A stretch of 36,851 nt of DNA, taken from contig CAMZBB010000017.1 in the NCBI GenBank assembly GCA_947304405.1, positions 1 through 36,851 on the forward strand. Reading direction: 5' to 3'. The notes under the pieces were generated by a model that was given only the letters and a program-made list of their open reading frames with translations, did no database searches and was not told the DNA's origin. Origin of the DNA: an uncultured Clostridia bacterium. GTDB lineage: Bacteria > Bacillota > Clostridia > Saccharofermentanales > Saccharofermentanaceae. Of this stretch, positions 8,397 through 17,040 are shown piece by piece (the first letter of the stretch is position 1; each line of letters starts with the position of its first letter). Both the position numbers and the translations under genes were made by a program.

Positions 8397-8789
8397 ATGA
8401 CCAGAAGAGAATTCCTTAGAACAGACGAGATGAGAAATTACCGCTTAAACATAATCATGTGTGCCATCTTCGGTTACGTCATCGCAGTGGGTTCAGTGAT
8501 CTTGAATATCGTCTATACCAAAGAATTCAGCGTTATCTACGATGCGGTTTTCCTCATTGTGATGTGTGTCCTTGTCCATTTCCTCCAGAGCCGTGTAGCA
8601 GCCGTCCTGATCGCGGTCTATGCCGTTTTGAACATCGTCATTATGTACCTCGCGACAGGCAAGCCGGGCGGGATCGTGGTCCTCGTTCTTGCCATCTACG
8701 CAATAGTTTACACATTCAAATTTCAATCAGCTTGGAGAAAATACAAGAAATCTGCGGCAGATACCACAGCCGTTCCGTCAGAGGAATAA
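8397..8789 (+). CDS. Small integral membrane protein, unknown function
   Basis: The 130-residue product has four predicted membrane helices in a compact bundle (about residues 17-40, 45-62, 67-85 and 92-112). A short charged N-terminus (TRREFLRTDEMRNYR) and a Lys-rich C-terminal tail (FQSAWRKYKKS) both probably face the cytosol. GGAGGA lies six bases before the ATG at 8397; the earlier GTG at 8355 has no such signal. I do not recognise a family. It stands alone on the plus strand between two minus-strand blocks, with its own candidate promoter. The composition is like the neighbours, so there is no sign of recent transfer. Confidence 0.7.
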   Translation: MTRREFLRTDEMRNYRLNIIMCAIFGYVIAVGSVILNIVYTKEFSVIYDAVFLIVMCVLVHFLQSRVAAVLIAVYAVLNIVIMYLATGKPGGIVVLVLAIYAIVYTFKFQSAWRKYKKSAADTTAVPSEE

Positions 8790-8846
8790 CGTCGGAAGGA
8801 ACATGACACGGATCTTTTTTCAGAGCAGTATGGGGTACGTTATCGT

Positions 8847-10091
8847 TTAAGCCTCTACAGAGCTTTTCTCAAGATCTCTGATCTTCTTTATCCTTGACAT
8901 GATGAGCGCGACTATCACAAGGCAAGCTCCTGATGCTATTATCGTCAGCGCAGCTCCGGTTCCTACGCCGGTACCGGTCGCCCTGCCGACCATGTCTGCA
9001 GTCACGCCGCAAAGCGCATAAGCGATGACATATCCCATCTGTGAGATGAATCCGATCAGGCCCCATGCCCTTCCCTGAAGCTCATCGGGAATATTGGTCC
9101 TGACAAGGTAATCAAGGCTGTTGTTCGCAAACGGGATCGCAGCGAAAAACAGGAATCCGAAGACGCATATAACGATCTTGTTCTCACAAACTGCGAAAAG
9201 CGACATGCCGATGCCGGAAACCGCAAGTCCCAGCCACAAAGCCCTGACGAAATGCTTTTTGATGCCCTTGATGCCCAGAACGATGCTAGTTACCAGCATT
9301 CCCGAAGCCGCGGCCGTCTCAACGATACCAAGCGTCTTGGAATCGGAAAACGACAGTACGAACGGTTCTCCCAATACCTGGAACACACCCATGAACAGTG
9401 TGATCAACGAAGTAACCGCGATAAGGATCATTATCCCCTTATTGCCTGACACGACCCGCCAGCCCTCTTTCATGCTCTTGAAAAACGGCTCTGATTCCCT
9501 GGTGTTTGCCTTGATACCGCGCCTTACGACCGCGGCGACCGCTACCGTCAGGAAGAATGTGCAGATGTCGATGATGAGGATCAGCTTAATGTCGCTGACG
9601 GCAAGAAGAAATCCCGCGATAACAGGCGAGAAAAGATACCTGGAACTCCCGGCGATCGATACCAGGCCGTTGGCTTTCGAGTATTGTTCCTTGGTGAGAA
9701 GGTCTGAGATCGTAGCCGTAAAGGACGGTTCGAGCAATGCCGAGAACACCGAGCTGACCGTCGTGCCGAGATAGATCTGCCATAGTGCGGCATCGCCTCT
9801 CAGCATGCAGATAAGAATGAAGAGAACTCCGAGGCCGGACAATCCGTCACCGATCATCATGAGAAGACGCCTGTCGTATCTGTCGGCCAGCACTCCCGCG
9901 GGAACTTTGAGGATCAGACCGGGAAGGAATCCGAGCAGTGTCAGTAGACCCATGTCTGCAGCGCTTCCGGTCTTCTGGAAGATGTAAAGCCCCAAACCGA
10001 AGCTCGTCAGACCGCCGCCGATCGATGATATGAATTCACCGGCCCACAGAAGAAGGAATTTACCGTAATTGTTTCTCGCACCGTCAGTCAA
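8847..10091 (-). CDS. MFS transporter, MFS_3 / macrolide-efflux-like subgroup
   Basis: The 414-residue protein has twelve predicted membrane helices. The early sequence NYGKFLLLWAGEFISSIGGGLTSFGLGLYIFQKTGSAADMGLL and the loop LADRYDRRLLMM (motif A, DRYDRR, between helices 2 and 3) are characteristic of the MFS_3 group that includes macrolide and siderophore exporters. It probably exports a hydrophobic compound using the proton motive force; the substrate cannot be told. Translation probably starts at TTG (10091), because GAGAGGTG lies six bases upstream and no ATG is near. It has a 104-bp gap to the parvulin-like gene upstream and appears to be a single-gene unit. Confidence 0.88.
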   Translation of the reverse strand: MTDGARNNYGKFLLLWAGEFISSIGGGLTSFGLGLYIFQKTGSAADMGLLTLLGFLPGLILKVPAGVLADRYDRRLLMMIGDGLSGLGVLFILICMLRGDAALWQIYLGTTVSSVFSALLEPSFTATISDLLTKEQYSKANGLVSIAGSSRYLFSPVIAGFLLAVSDIKLILIIDICTFFLTVAVAAVVRRGIKANTRESEPFFKSMKEGWRVVSGNKGIMILIAVTSLITLFMGVFQVLGEPFVLSFSDSKTLGIVETAAASGMLVTSIVLGIKGIKKHFVRALWLGLAVSGIGMSLFAVCENKIVICVFGFLFFAAIPFANNSLDYLVRTNIPDELQGRAWGLIGFISQMGYVIAYALCGVTADMVGRATGTGVGTGAALTIIASGACLVIVALIMSRIKKIRDLEKSSVEA

Positions 10092-10195
10092 AGCAAAGCA
10101 CCTCTCAATGTTGATAGCTTAACTTTAATCCATCGGAACATCGAAATCTTTACTTAACTGTTGTGTATTCCTTAAATATCTCTTAAATCACCGGA

Positions 10196-11572
10196 TCATT
10201 CTTCTACCGGGTCTTCCGATGACTTTTTGCTTGCGGGCTTGTTCTCCGGCTTGGCGGAACCTGTCTTTTTCGAGCCGTTCTTATTGCCGCTCTTATTGCC
10301 ACTCTTATTGCCGCTGCCCTTACCGGTATTTTTCTTGCCGGAACTGCTCTTGCTGCCCGTCTTGATCGTGCTCTTTACGGGCTTTTTGGCATTCTTGCTT
10401 TCCTTGACTTTATTCGAGACGAGAACTGCAAAAATCGCAACAAGAGCAACTGCGCCGATCGCTGCGAAAACAACTACTATAGTATTGTTCAGGCCTGCTT
10501 TTCCCTCAATCCTCTTGAAATCGTACTTGCCGTCTTTTTTCTGCTGATCGACCTCAGCATTGAGAGCGTTGGTCGCCATGTCCTTCTTCTCGTTCTCATC
10601 AAGATCCACAAGTCCGTTATAGCCAACGCAGAAGTATCCGTATTCGTCTGAATAGATAACGGCCATCTCGCCTTCTTTGCGTTCAGCACCGTAAGCCCAT
10701 GCCTCAAAGGCCGGAACCATCTTTCCCTTCTGAACGGGAAGCGTTCCCGCATCCCTGCATGTGCCGGCCGTCTTGGCCTCTGTACCTAATGTCTTAAGAT
10801 CGTCAATGCTCTTGCACTTTGAGAGCATCTCACTGGCTGAAGCCTGAGCCTTGCTCTTCTCATCATTTGTCGCCGTAGAGGGAGCGTAGAAAAGCGCATA
10901 TGTAATACTGGGGATCTTCTTCTGATTCTCAGGCACCTGGTAATCTTCGATGTACTTCTGCGTATACTTGCTTGCAAGTGCAGCATTCTCAAGGATCGAG
11001 CGGAAAGCTTTCTCGTCGCATCCGGGACCGTAATGGAGCTTCAGGATCGTTTCCAGGGTGGATCCGGTAGGCTTAGCCTGCTGTTCATTCAGCTGCTTTA
11101 TTACGTCTTCGATCGTATTCTTCTCTTCATCTCCGATCGAGATGCCGGCCTCTTCGGCGCGCGACTTATAGATGTATATACGCTCCAAATAGAGCTCAGC
11201 CTGTTCAGTTAATAAATCTCCATATGTCTTGCCGTCATTGCCGTAAGTTTTCGAAAGATCGATATAGTTATCAGCCGTTGACGGGTAAACGCCATATGCC
11301 GCATATTGGGAAAGCGTTAAAAACACCGTAATGTAATAGTAGTTTGACTCGGGGACCGGTATCTTATTGCCGTTAAATGAATACTGGCGGTTGAGATACT
11401 GCGGAAGCTGTGTTCCGTAAGCTGTTTCAAATTTGACATTTGAGATATCCGCTGTGGTCGTGCCGGCCGTTGTCGATGAAGCAGTCGTCTCATCCGCCAA
11501 TACAATGGCAGCTGAAGACAGCATTATAGCCGCTCCGACAATAGCTACTACAAGTTTCTTGATTACCTTCAT
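10196..11572 (-). CDS. Membrane-anchored parvulin (PrsA/SurA)-like peptidyl-prolyl isomerase homologue
   Basis: The 458-residue product has an N-terminal signal peptide (residues 1-27, ending AIVLADE), a Thr/Ser stretch, a SurA/PrsA-like helical region (about 85-220) and a segment corresponding to a PpiC domain (about 225-325). Within that segment CRDAGTLPVQKGKMVPAFEAWAYG...GEMAVIYSDEYGYFCVGY follows the rotamase pattern, although the canonical GGDLGW is altered to DAGTLPV. A C-terminal membrane helix (about 365-387) is followed by a cytosolic tail of about 70 residues rich in Lys, Gly, Ser and Asn with GNKSGNKSGNKNG repeats. It probably helps fold exported proteins at the outer face of the membrane. 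GGAGGAG precedes the ATG. Whether the isomerase site is active is uncertain. Confidence 0.75.
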   Translation of the reverse strand: MKVIKKLVVAIVGAAIMLSSAAIVLADETTASSTTAGTTTADISNVKFETAYGTQLPQYLNRQYSFNGNKIPVPESNYYYITVFLTLSQYAAYGVYPSTADNYIDLSKTYGNDGKTYGDLLTEQAELYLERIYIYKSRAEEAGISIGDEEKNTIEDVIKQLNEQQAKPTGSTLETILKLHYGPGCDEKAFRSILENAALASKYTQKYIEDYQVPENQKKIPSITYALFYAPSTATNDEKSKAQASASEMLSKCKSIDDLKTLGTEAKTAGTCRDAGTLPVQKGKMVPAFEAWAYGAERKEGEMAVIYSDEYGYFCVGYNGLVDLDENEKKDMATNALNAEVDQQKKDGKYDFKRIEGKAGLNNTIVVVFAAIGAVALVAIFAVLVSNKVKESKNAKKPVKSTIKTGSKSSSGKKNTGKGSGNKSGNKSGNKNGSKKTGSAKPENKPASKKSSEDPVEE

Positions 11573-11670
11573 ATTTATCTCCTCCGGATGTTGCCGTAAG
11601 TCGCTTATGCTAATTTATCAGAGACATCCATATATAGCAATAAACATTTATAGAGAAATAGACGGGCAAT

Positions 11671-12315
11671 TCAGGCACCGTAATTGATCATCACGGTCAG
11701 GATGCTGTACAGAATGACCAGACCGGTTCCGACGACCATTGTAAGGTCAACCCAGAAATCCATTTCGGATCTGTATAAGATAAAGCCGATAAACAATACG
11801 CCGGCGACAACGGCAAGAACCATCAGCATGCTTTCTCCGTATCCGATAAAAGATGCCATCTTCTTGTCGCTGACTTTGTAGCTTTTGAGCTCATCTTTAG
11901 TCATGCTCTTGAGCTTATCCGTGTATTCCTTAAGCGTGTACTTCTTGGTGCCGTAGAAATATCCCGTATCTTCACATTCAAGCCTTAAGTCGGCCAGAGA
12001 ATAATCCTCGATGACAGTATCTTTTCCGTAATTAACCGTGCACAATCCGTCGTGCGGATTGCTCACATAGACTTTCACATTATCTGTCCTCTTAAGCGAA
12101 TTTTTCGGGATCGTGTAATCAGTGTTCTGAGCTTCTTCTGTTGCCCACCAGTTATCGTTCTTGTGAATATTTATTGTGTAAGCGACCTCGCGGAAATAAT
12201 ATTCTCCGGACAGATACCTGTTATAAGACCTTTTCATGGCAAACATGTATTCAGCCACCGTCAATACGAGGCAGAACACCATGATAAAAATGCATACGAG
12301 CCTTGATTTTTTCAT
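11671..12315 (-). CDS. Membrane protein of unknown function with extracytoplasmic domain
   Basis: The 214-residue product has one N-terminal membrane helix (about residues 7-26), an extracytoplasmic domain of about 125 residues rich in Tyr, Asp and Lys, and two C-terminal helices (about 158-180 and 187-210). The middle domain contains a short strand-rich part (YTINIHKNDNWWA, VKVYVSNPHDGLCTVNYG) and a helical part (YTDKLKSMTKDELKSYKV). I do not recognise a family. AAGGGG lies nine bases before the ATG. It lies between the 255-residue unknown protein and the parvulin-like gene, with about 100 bases on each side, so it may be its own unit. Confidence 0.65.
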   Translation of the reverse strand: MKKSRLVCIFIMVFCLVLTVAEYMFAMKRSYNRYLSGEYYFREVAYTINIHKNDNWWATEEAQNTDYTIPKNSLKRTDNVKVYVSNPHDGLCTVNYGKDTVIEDYSLADLRLECEDTGYFYGTKKYTLKEYTDKLKSMTKDELKSYKVSDKKMASFIGYGESMLMVLAVVAGVLFIGFILYRSEMDFWVDLTMVVGTGLVILYSILTVMINYGA

Positions 12316-12432
12316 TTGTTAAATCCCCTTATCCGACCAATACTATACAACATTCCGGTTATTTTTGCTCTATGATACGCTGCCACTCAAAGATCAGCTT
12401 ATCCGTTGACCAGGAAGCATTGGCCGGGCTCG

Positions 12433-13200
12433 TTAAAACGTTCTGTTCCAGCCTTCAAAGATGACCTTGTGGCCGTCTACGTATTTGTTTCTGAACACTT
12501 CAGCCGTCTCTCTGTTCGCGCTGACCTCGTTCGGATACTCTTTTTCTATCTGACGGAATTCCGCTTCAGTTATCTCAGCGGTGGTAAAGTAATCGTCGTT
12601 CCTGTTCGGATATCCGTGCCAGGCATAGTACTGCCTTCGTCCCTCAAAAGGCCTGTAGCCGTATCCGAATCTGACGTTGTTGGATATGACGCGTCCAAAT
12701 CTTTCGTTTTCCGCGGCTTTTTCACCTGCGCTTTTCAGATAAAACAAGCCATCGGATGTCTCGCCGACTTTTTTCGAATGGATAAAGGAATACATCATCG
12801 GATGCTGCATGCCGGCCTCTTTCAGATCAACCGCCGTTTCAGATGAGACCGCGCCTTTTTCTCTCAGATAATCCATGAAGCAGTGGCCTTCAACATAGCT
12901 GACGTCAACGTTCTCCTTGGCCAATTCTATGGCTTTTCTGATGAGCTTAAATACGCCTTTTGCGTCATATGAATTGCCGGAGACCATCGTAATTGAAGTG
13001 CCCTCCGATACTGCTTTGCAGAGCTCATCAACAGTAAAAGCGTTATGGAGAGTTACCATCTTGTTGGAAAACTCAATATACAAAGAGGGCTCGTAAACGC
13101 CGCTCGAGATGCGGTAAGTGTTATCTCCCGTGACGAGATAATGCTTGCCGTCCGATTCACCGAACGAGAAGCTCTCTTCGCTGTAGATCACCTTATCCAT
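12433..13200 (-). CDS. Conserved-looking hypothetical protein paired with the LRR surface protein
   Basis: The 255-residue protein has no signal peptide or membrane segment. It is of mixed alpha/beta composition with many Tyr, Glu and Gly residues; visible parts include an N-terminal strand-rich region (residues 1-60), a helical middle (FKLIRKAIELAKENVDVSYVEGHCFMDYLREKG) and an aromatic C-terminal region (FGYGYRPFEGRRQYYAWHGYPNRNDDYFTTAEITEAEFRQIEKEYP). I do not recognise the family. AAGGTG lies inside the end of the LRR gene, whose stop is only two bases before this ATG, so the two are almost certainly cotranslated. A cytosolic partner of a secreted protein is unusual; unconventional export or a simple operon accident are both possible. 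Confidence 0.6.
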   Translation of the reverse strand: MDKVIYSEESFSFGESDGKHYLVTGDNTYRISSGVYEPSLYIEFSNKMVTLHNAFTVDELCKAVSEGTSITMVSGNSYDAKGVFKLIRKAIELAKENVDVSYVEGHCFMDYLREKGAVSSETAVDLKEAGMQHPMMYSFIHSKKVGETSDGLFYLKSAGEKAAENERFGRVISNNVRFGYGYRPFEGRRQYYAWHGYPNRNDDYFTTAEITEAEFRQIEKEYPNEVSANRETAEVFRNKYVDGHKVIFEGWNRTF

Positions 13201-13202
13201 GC

Positions 13203-15998
13203 TCAGCGCACCTTGATCTTAAATGTAACCGTCTTCGTTGCTGAAGCCTTATAATTTCCGTTTCCGGCAGCTATTATCTTAACCTTGACCTTATATGTTC
13301 CCTTCTTCAGTTTTTTCTTAATGGTCACGGTTCCGGCCTTGCTTATGGTTATCTTTTTGTTTCCGGATTTCTTCGTAAAGATAAGTGTGCCCTGTCCCTT
13401 GCTCGAAAAGGATATGACGCTTGAATAAGCCACGGTTTTCTTGGCCTTTTTCAGCTTGGAATACTTAACCTTATATGTCTTGCCTTTCTTGATCTTCAGG
13501 GTATTTGCATGCTTGTTGATCTTGAACTCAAACTCGTCAGATGTGCCTTTGTAGAAGCCCTTGAACTGCACCTTAAACGAATATGTTCCGGCATTTACCG
13601 CTTCACTTACGGATTCTCCGCTTTCGTCCTTGAATATAAGATCGTAATACTCGGGAGAGATAGTCCCGCCCTTAGCATCGATGATCTTTACCAGAGACGG
13701 CTGTGCGCCGCTGTATGTGAATTCCGATGCCGTCAGAACGATTTCTTTAATGTGCGGAATATCTTCATCCCTAATAGTCTCTTTGCACACGCTGCACTTC
13801 GTGGTAACATGGCCGTCTTCGTCAAAGGTCGCAGGCACTATCTTATCCACGCCCTTATGTCCGGCGAGAATTATCCAGCTGTCCTTTTTGATCTCTTCTT
13901 CGCCATTGCCGTCAGAGAAATATTTGCCGCATTTGGTGCATGTCCAGTACTCGCTGTTGCCGTTTTCGGTACATGTCTCTTCCTTGGCTTTTGTATGTTT
14001 CAATGAGTGGCCGGCTGCGGGAATGGTCACATCATCCTTGCTGACCTCGTTTTCGCCGGCTTTATCGGTAAAATACTTTTTGCATCTTGTGCACTTATAG
14101 TGTTCGATGTTTCCGGCCGTCGTACATGTTTCATCTTTAGCAGCCACATGTGACATATTATGTCCGAGTTTGGGAATGATCCAGCTGTCTTCAGCGATCT
14201 CTGTCTTGCCGAGCGCATCTTTATAGTATTTTCCGCTGCTCGTACTCTTGTAGTAGGTACTGTTGCCGTCTTCGGTACAGGTCGCGGCTTTTGAGGGTAT
14301 CTTGACCAGATCGTTAACTTCAGATGACGGGATCGGGATAGTTGCAGGAACCGGTTTTCCGTTATGCTCGAGCATGACCTTGATAGCGTTTTCCAGATCT
14401 TTTCTTGTAACTAATCCGCGCGGATTAACGTATTTTCCGCTCTTGTCAGGAGACAGGTATTCCCACTGGATCGCCCAGGTGAAAGGACCCCATGCGTAAT
14501 AATCTATTTTGCTGAAATCATCAAACCAGTCAGTCCTGCCGTAGTCAAAAGCAAGCTGGTCGTATTTCATGGCTGTCGCATATCTGTGCATCATGAGCGC
14601 TAAGTCCTGCCTCGTTACGTATTCACCCACACCGAAAGTGTCAGAGCAGATATTCGGGAAACCCAGACTGATCTTCTTACTTTGTCCCCACTTAAGCGCA
14701 TTCTCGTACCAGGAGCCTTCGTCAACATCCTTAAAGCTCGTCGTAAGTTTGCTGACAGTGGGACTCCCCGCAAGTTCATAGAGCGTTTCCATGACCATCT
14801 CGCGGGTCATGAAATCGTCAGAAGCAGAGCTTCCGGCGTTATTCTCGGTGGTGCTGTCGGGGATGTCGTATGTGCTGCTCGAAGATTTCTCGATCTTGCA
14901 GTTATTGCCTACGCAAAGGAAATATAAGAGGTAATTTCCGAATTCTTCTTTTGTTCCTCCGTAGTTGATCGTATATGAATATCCAGCAACGTTTGTCTCG
15001 TTCTTGCGCGTTCCGGTCTCGAATGTCTTGATAAGACGGCTGTTATTGCCGATATCGAGCTTTGTGAATTTGTTGATGAATGCCTGAAGGTAAAACAGCT
15101 GCGTGTTATTGCTAATGTCCAGTTCGGTCAGCTGGTTGTCTGCACAGTCCAGATAAGCAAGCCTGGGGTTTTTCGACAGGTCGAGCGCTGTCAGATCGTT
15201 ATAACTGCAATTGAGTTTCATAAGCTGCGGATTATGTGTCACATCCAATTCGGTAACTCCGTTATTGGCGCAGTTATAGTACTCCAGCTCGGGCAGATGG
15301 CTTACGCTGACATTTCCGAGTTTTTGATTGTCCCAGATATCAAGGCGTTTGAGCTTTGTATTCTTGGATATGTTCAGCTCCGTCATGTTATTCCTGAAAG
15401 CATCCAGATGCGTCAGGTTCGGATTGGGACTGAGATCAAGCTTGGTCAGGGCGCACGAGCCGCACATCAGGTGTTCGAGCTTCTGGTTTTCGGACAGATT
15501 GAGGCTTTTAAGGCCGGTATTCGTATTGCACTCAAGATATGCCATGTCAGGGTTTTTCGAGAAATCAAGCGACGTCAGTTTGCAGTCAAAGCAGTAAACC
15601 CACTCAAGTTTCGGATTGCCCGAGAAATCAAGTGACTTCAGAGGGTTTCCCGAACACCATACACCATGCAGTTCTTTATTGTTTTTCAGATTCATGGAGG
15701 AAATACTGTTGTTGGCACACCAGAGACCCTCAAGATACGTGAAGTATTCCACGCCTTTGATGTTCTTGATCTTTTTATTCTGGCAGTATATGTTGCGGAC
15801 TTTGAATATCTCCTGATCACTGAGATACCCGTTCTTGTCAGTATCGTACGTCTTTACTATAGTTCTGAAGTTAGCATCCGGGAATTTGGTGCTGTCGATC
15901 TTGACGCCTGTTGCAGCATATGTCTGAATGCCTATGAAAACAGGCAATATCAATGCCGTTGCGGCAATAACCGAGATTGAACGCAATATGTTTTTCAT
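13203..15998 (-). CDS. Large surface protein: EF-hand, leucine-rich repeats, SLH-like region, CxxC repeats
   Basis: The 931-residue product has a signal peptide (residues 1-29) and an EF-hand loop (DTDKNGYLSDQE pattern, residues 52-63, all calcium ligands present). About twelve leucine-rich repeats of 20-22 residues follow (about 65-330, pattern LxxLxCxxNxLTxLDLSxNPxL). Three SLH-like segments (about 390-555, including VTRQDLALMMHRYA and NPRGLVTRKDLENAI) could bind cell-wall polymers. Four repeats at about 575-745 follow the pattern GH...ATCTEDGN..Y..CxxCxKYF, the first lacking the CxxC pair. An MBG/Ig-like strand domain and a very Lys-rich C-terminus end it. AAGGAG precedes the ATG. It is probably a cell-wall-anchored adhesin or scaffold exported by Sec. 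Confidence 0.87.
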   Translation of the reverse strand: MKNILRSISVIAATALILPVFIGIQTYAATGVKIDSTKFPDANFRTIVKTYDTDKNGYLSDQEIFKVRNIYCQNKKIKNIKGVEYFTYLEGLWCANNSISSMNLKNNKELHGVWCSGNPLKSLDFSGNPKLEWVYCFDCKLTSLDFSKNPDMAYLECNTNTGLKSLNLSENQKLEHLMCGSCALTKLDLSPNPNLTHLDAFRNNMTELNISKNTKLKRLDIWDNQKLGNVSVSHLPELEYYNCANNGVTELDVTHNPQLMKLNCSYNDLTALDLSKNPRLAYLDCADNQLTELDISNNTQLFYLQAFINKFTKLDIGNNSRLIKTFETGTRKNETNVAGYSYTINYGGTKEEFGNYLLYFLCVGNNCKIEKSSSSTYDIPDSTTENNAGSSASDDFMTREMVMETLYELAGSPTVSKLTTSFKDVDEGSWYENALKWGQSKKISLGFPNICSDTFGVGEYVTRQDLALMMHRYATAMKYDQLAFDYGRTDWFDDFSKIDYYAWGPFTWAIQWEYLSPDKSGKYVNPRGLVTRKDLENAIKVMLEHNGKPVPATIPIPSSEVNDLVKIPSKAATCTEDGNSTYYKSTSSGKYYKDALGKTEIAEDSWIIPKLGHNMSHVAAKDETCTTAGNIEHYKCTRCKKYFTDKAGENEVSKDDVTIPAAGHSLKHTKAKEETCTENGNSEYWTCTKCGKYFSDGNGEEEIKKDSWIILAGHKGVDKIVPATFDEDGHVTTKCSVCKETIRDEDIPHIKEIVLTASEFTYSGAQPSLVKIIDAKGGTISPEYYDLIFKDESGESVSEAVNAGTYSFKVQFKGFYKGTSDEFEFKINKHANTLKIKKGKTYKVKYSKLKKAKKTVAYSSVISFSSKGQGTLIFTKKSGNKKITISKAGTVTIKKKLKKGTYKVKVKIIAAGNGNYKASATKTVTFKIKVR

Positions 15999-16100
15999 CC
16001 GATGGTTCTCCTTGTATCATATCCATCTATCTTATTAGAAGAATTATACAACCATCGGTCTGAAGCATATTTATTTATTTACATGTTTTTGTCAGACTCA

Positions 16101-16940
16101 TTACTCCGACAACTTGTACCCGTCCTCTGTACTGCCCGTCAAAGTAAGTCTTTTCTCGTCCCCCAGCTTCACGGTACCTATATAGACGTAATCGAGCTGC
16201 TGCTTTTGGCCGGATATGCTTTCTACAAAGAATCTGCATTCGGCGTCAAACGGTTTATCCTTATCTAATTTCCCATGTAAAGAGACTTCGGTAATGGCCA
16301 GATCCAGGACCTCTCCTCTTTTTAGTGCCAGCTTTCCGTCGGGATTCTTGAGCCCTCCGACCGCATTCATTACTCCGCAGCTGCCCAGATCTTTACCGTT
16401 GCCTTTATACTGCATGGATATTTCCTTCACATCATCAGCATCAATGTCTATATGGATCTTGAATTCCTGCATCTCGTGGTAGCAGCCGGAACTCCCCCAT
16501 TCCACGTCATCTTTGGAGACTATGTATTCGGGGGTAAAGATGTCCTCTCCGTAAGTTGAGCGGTCACGCCAGAAGACCGGCTGATCCATGAATCCGCCCA
16601 CGTTCTTCGTTACCAGATAATTGTCATAAGGTTCCTCGTAAAGCGTGTAGACCCTGTCATTCTTATCGCCATCAACATACCCGAGGCACTCTCTCAAAGA
16701 ACTGTTATCAAGTTTTCCGTTAAGTGTTCCGAATGGCGCATACGTTCTTCCGTTCACGTTCATGAACATCAAAGAGCAGCTGTCAGGATCATACTTCGTA
16801 AACGACTGCGCATTGTCCGGAAGGTCAGGCGCTTTTTCGCCGAACGTCTGAAGTGCGGCGCATCCCGAGAATAGCAGCAACAAGGATAAAGACAATATTA
16901 CTGCCGGTTTTCTTATCTTTTTGATCGGTTTCATCTTCAT
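16101..16940 (-). CDS. Lipoprotein of unknown function
   Basis: The product (279 residues) begins MKMKPIKKIRKPAVILSLSLLLLFSGC, a clear lipoprotein signal with Cys in the lipobox FSGC. The mature part of about 250 residues contains many strands and aromatic residues (SLMFMNVNGRTYAPFGTLNG, YTLYEEPYDNYLVTK, VFWRDRSTYGEDIF). I do not recognise its family. GGAGGT lies seven bases before the ATG at 16940; a GTG at 16949 lies inside this ribosome site and is rejected. A good sigma-A-type promoter is found just upstream (16967-16995). It probably forms a single-gene unit between the LRR operon and another lipoprotein gene. Confidence 0.75.
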   Translation of the reverse strand: MKMKPIKKIRKPAVILSLSLLLLFSGCAALQTFGEKAPDLPDNAQSFTKYDPDSCSLMFMNVNGRTYAPFGTLNGKLDNSSLRECLGYVDGDKNDRVYTLYEEPYDNYLVTKNVGGFMDQPVFWRDRSTYGEDIFTPEYIVSKDDVEWGSSGCYHEMQEFKIHIDIDADDVKEISMQYKGNGKDLGSCGVMNAVGGLKNPDGKLALKRGEVLDLAITEVSLHGKLDKDKPFDAECRFFVESISGQKQQLDYVYIGTVKLGDEKRLTLTGSTEDGYKLSE

Positions 16941-16966
16941 GTTATCCACCTCCGTATCCGAGGGTT

Positions 16967-16995
16967 ATGATAACACGTCTTCTTCCGATATGCAA
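16967..16995 (-). promoter_or_regulatory. Sigma-A-type promoter of the lipoprotein gene
   Basis: On the minus strand TTGCAT (16995-16990) and TATCAT (16972-16967) are separated by exactly 17 bp. The predicted start of transcription is near 16960, giving a short leader of about 20 bases that includes the ribosome site. Confidence 0.6.
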
Positions 16996-17040
16996 TAATT
17001 TTTTATTGTAATTCGATATATTTTTATCTGATAACAGATA

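Noticed and set aside
17022..17040. Small hairpin after the lipoprotein gene that ends at 17041
   Set aside because: The stem TATCTG/CAGATA is short and on the minus strand is followed by A-rich sequence, not a T tract; not called a terminator.
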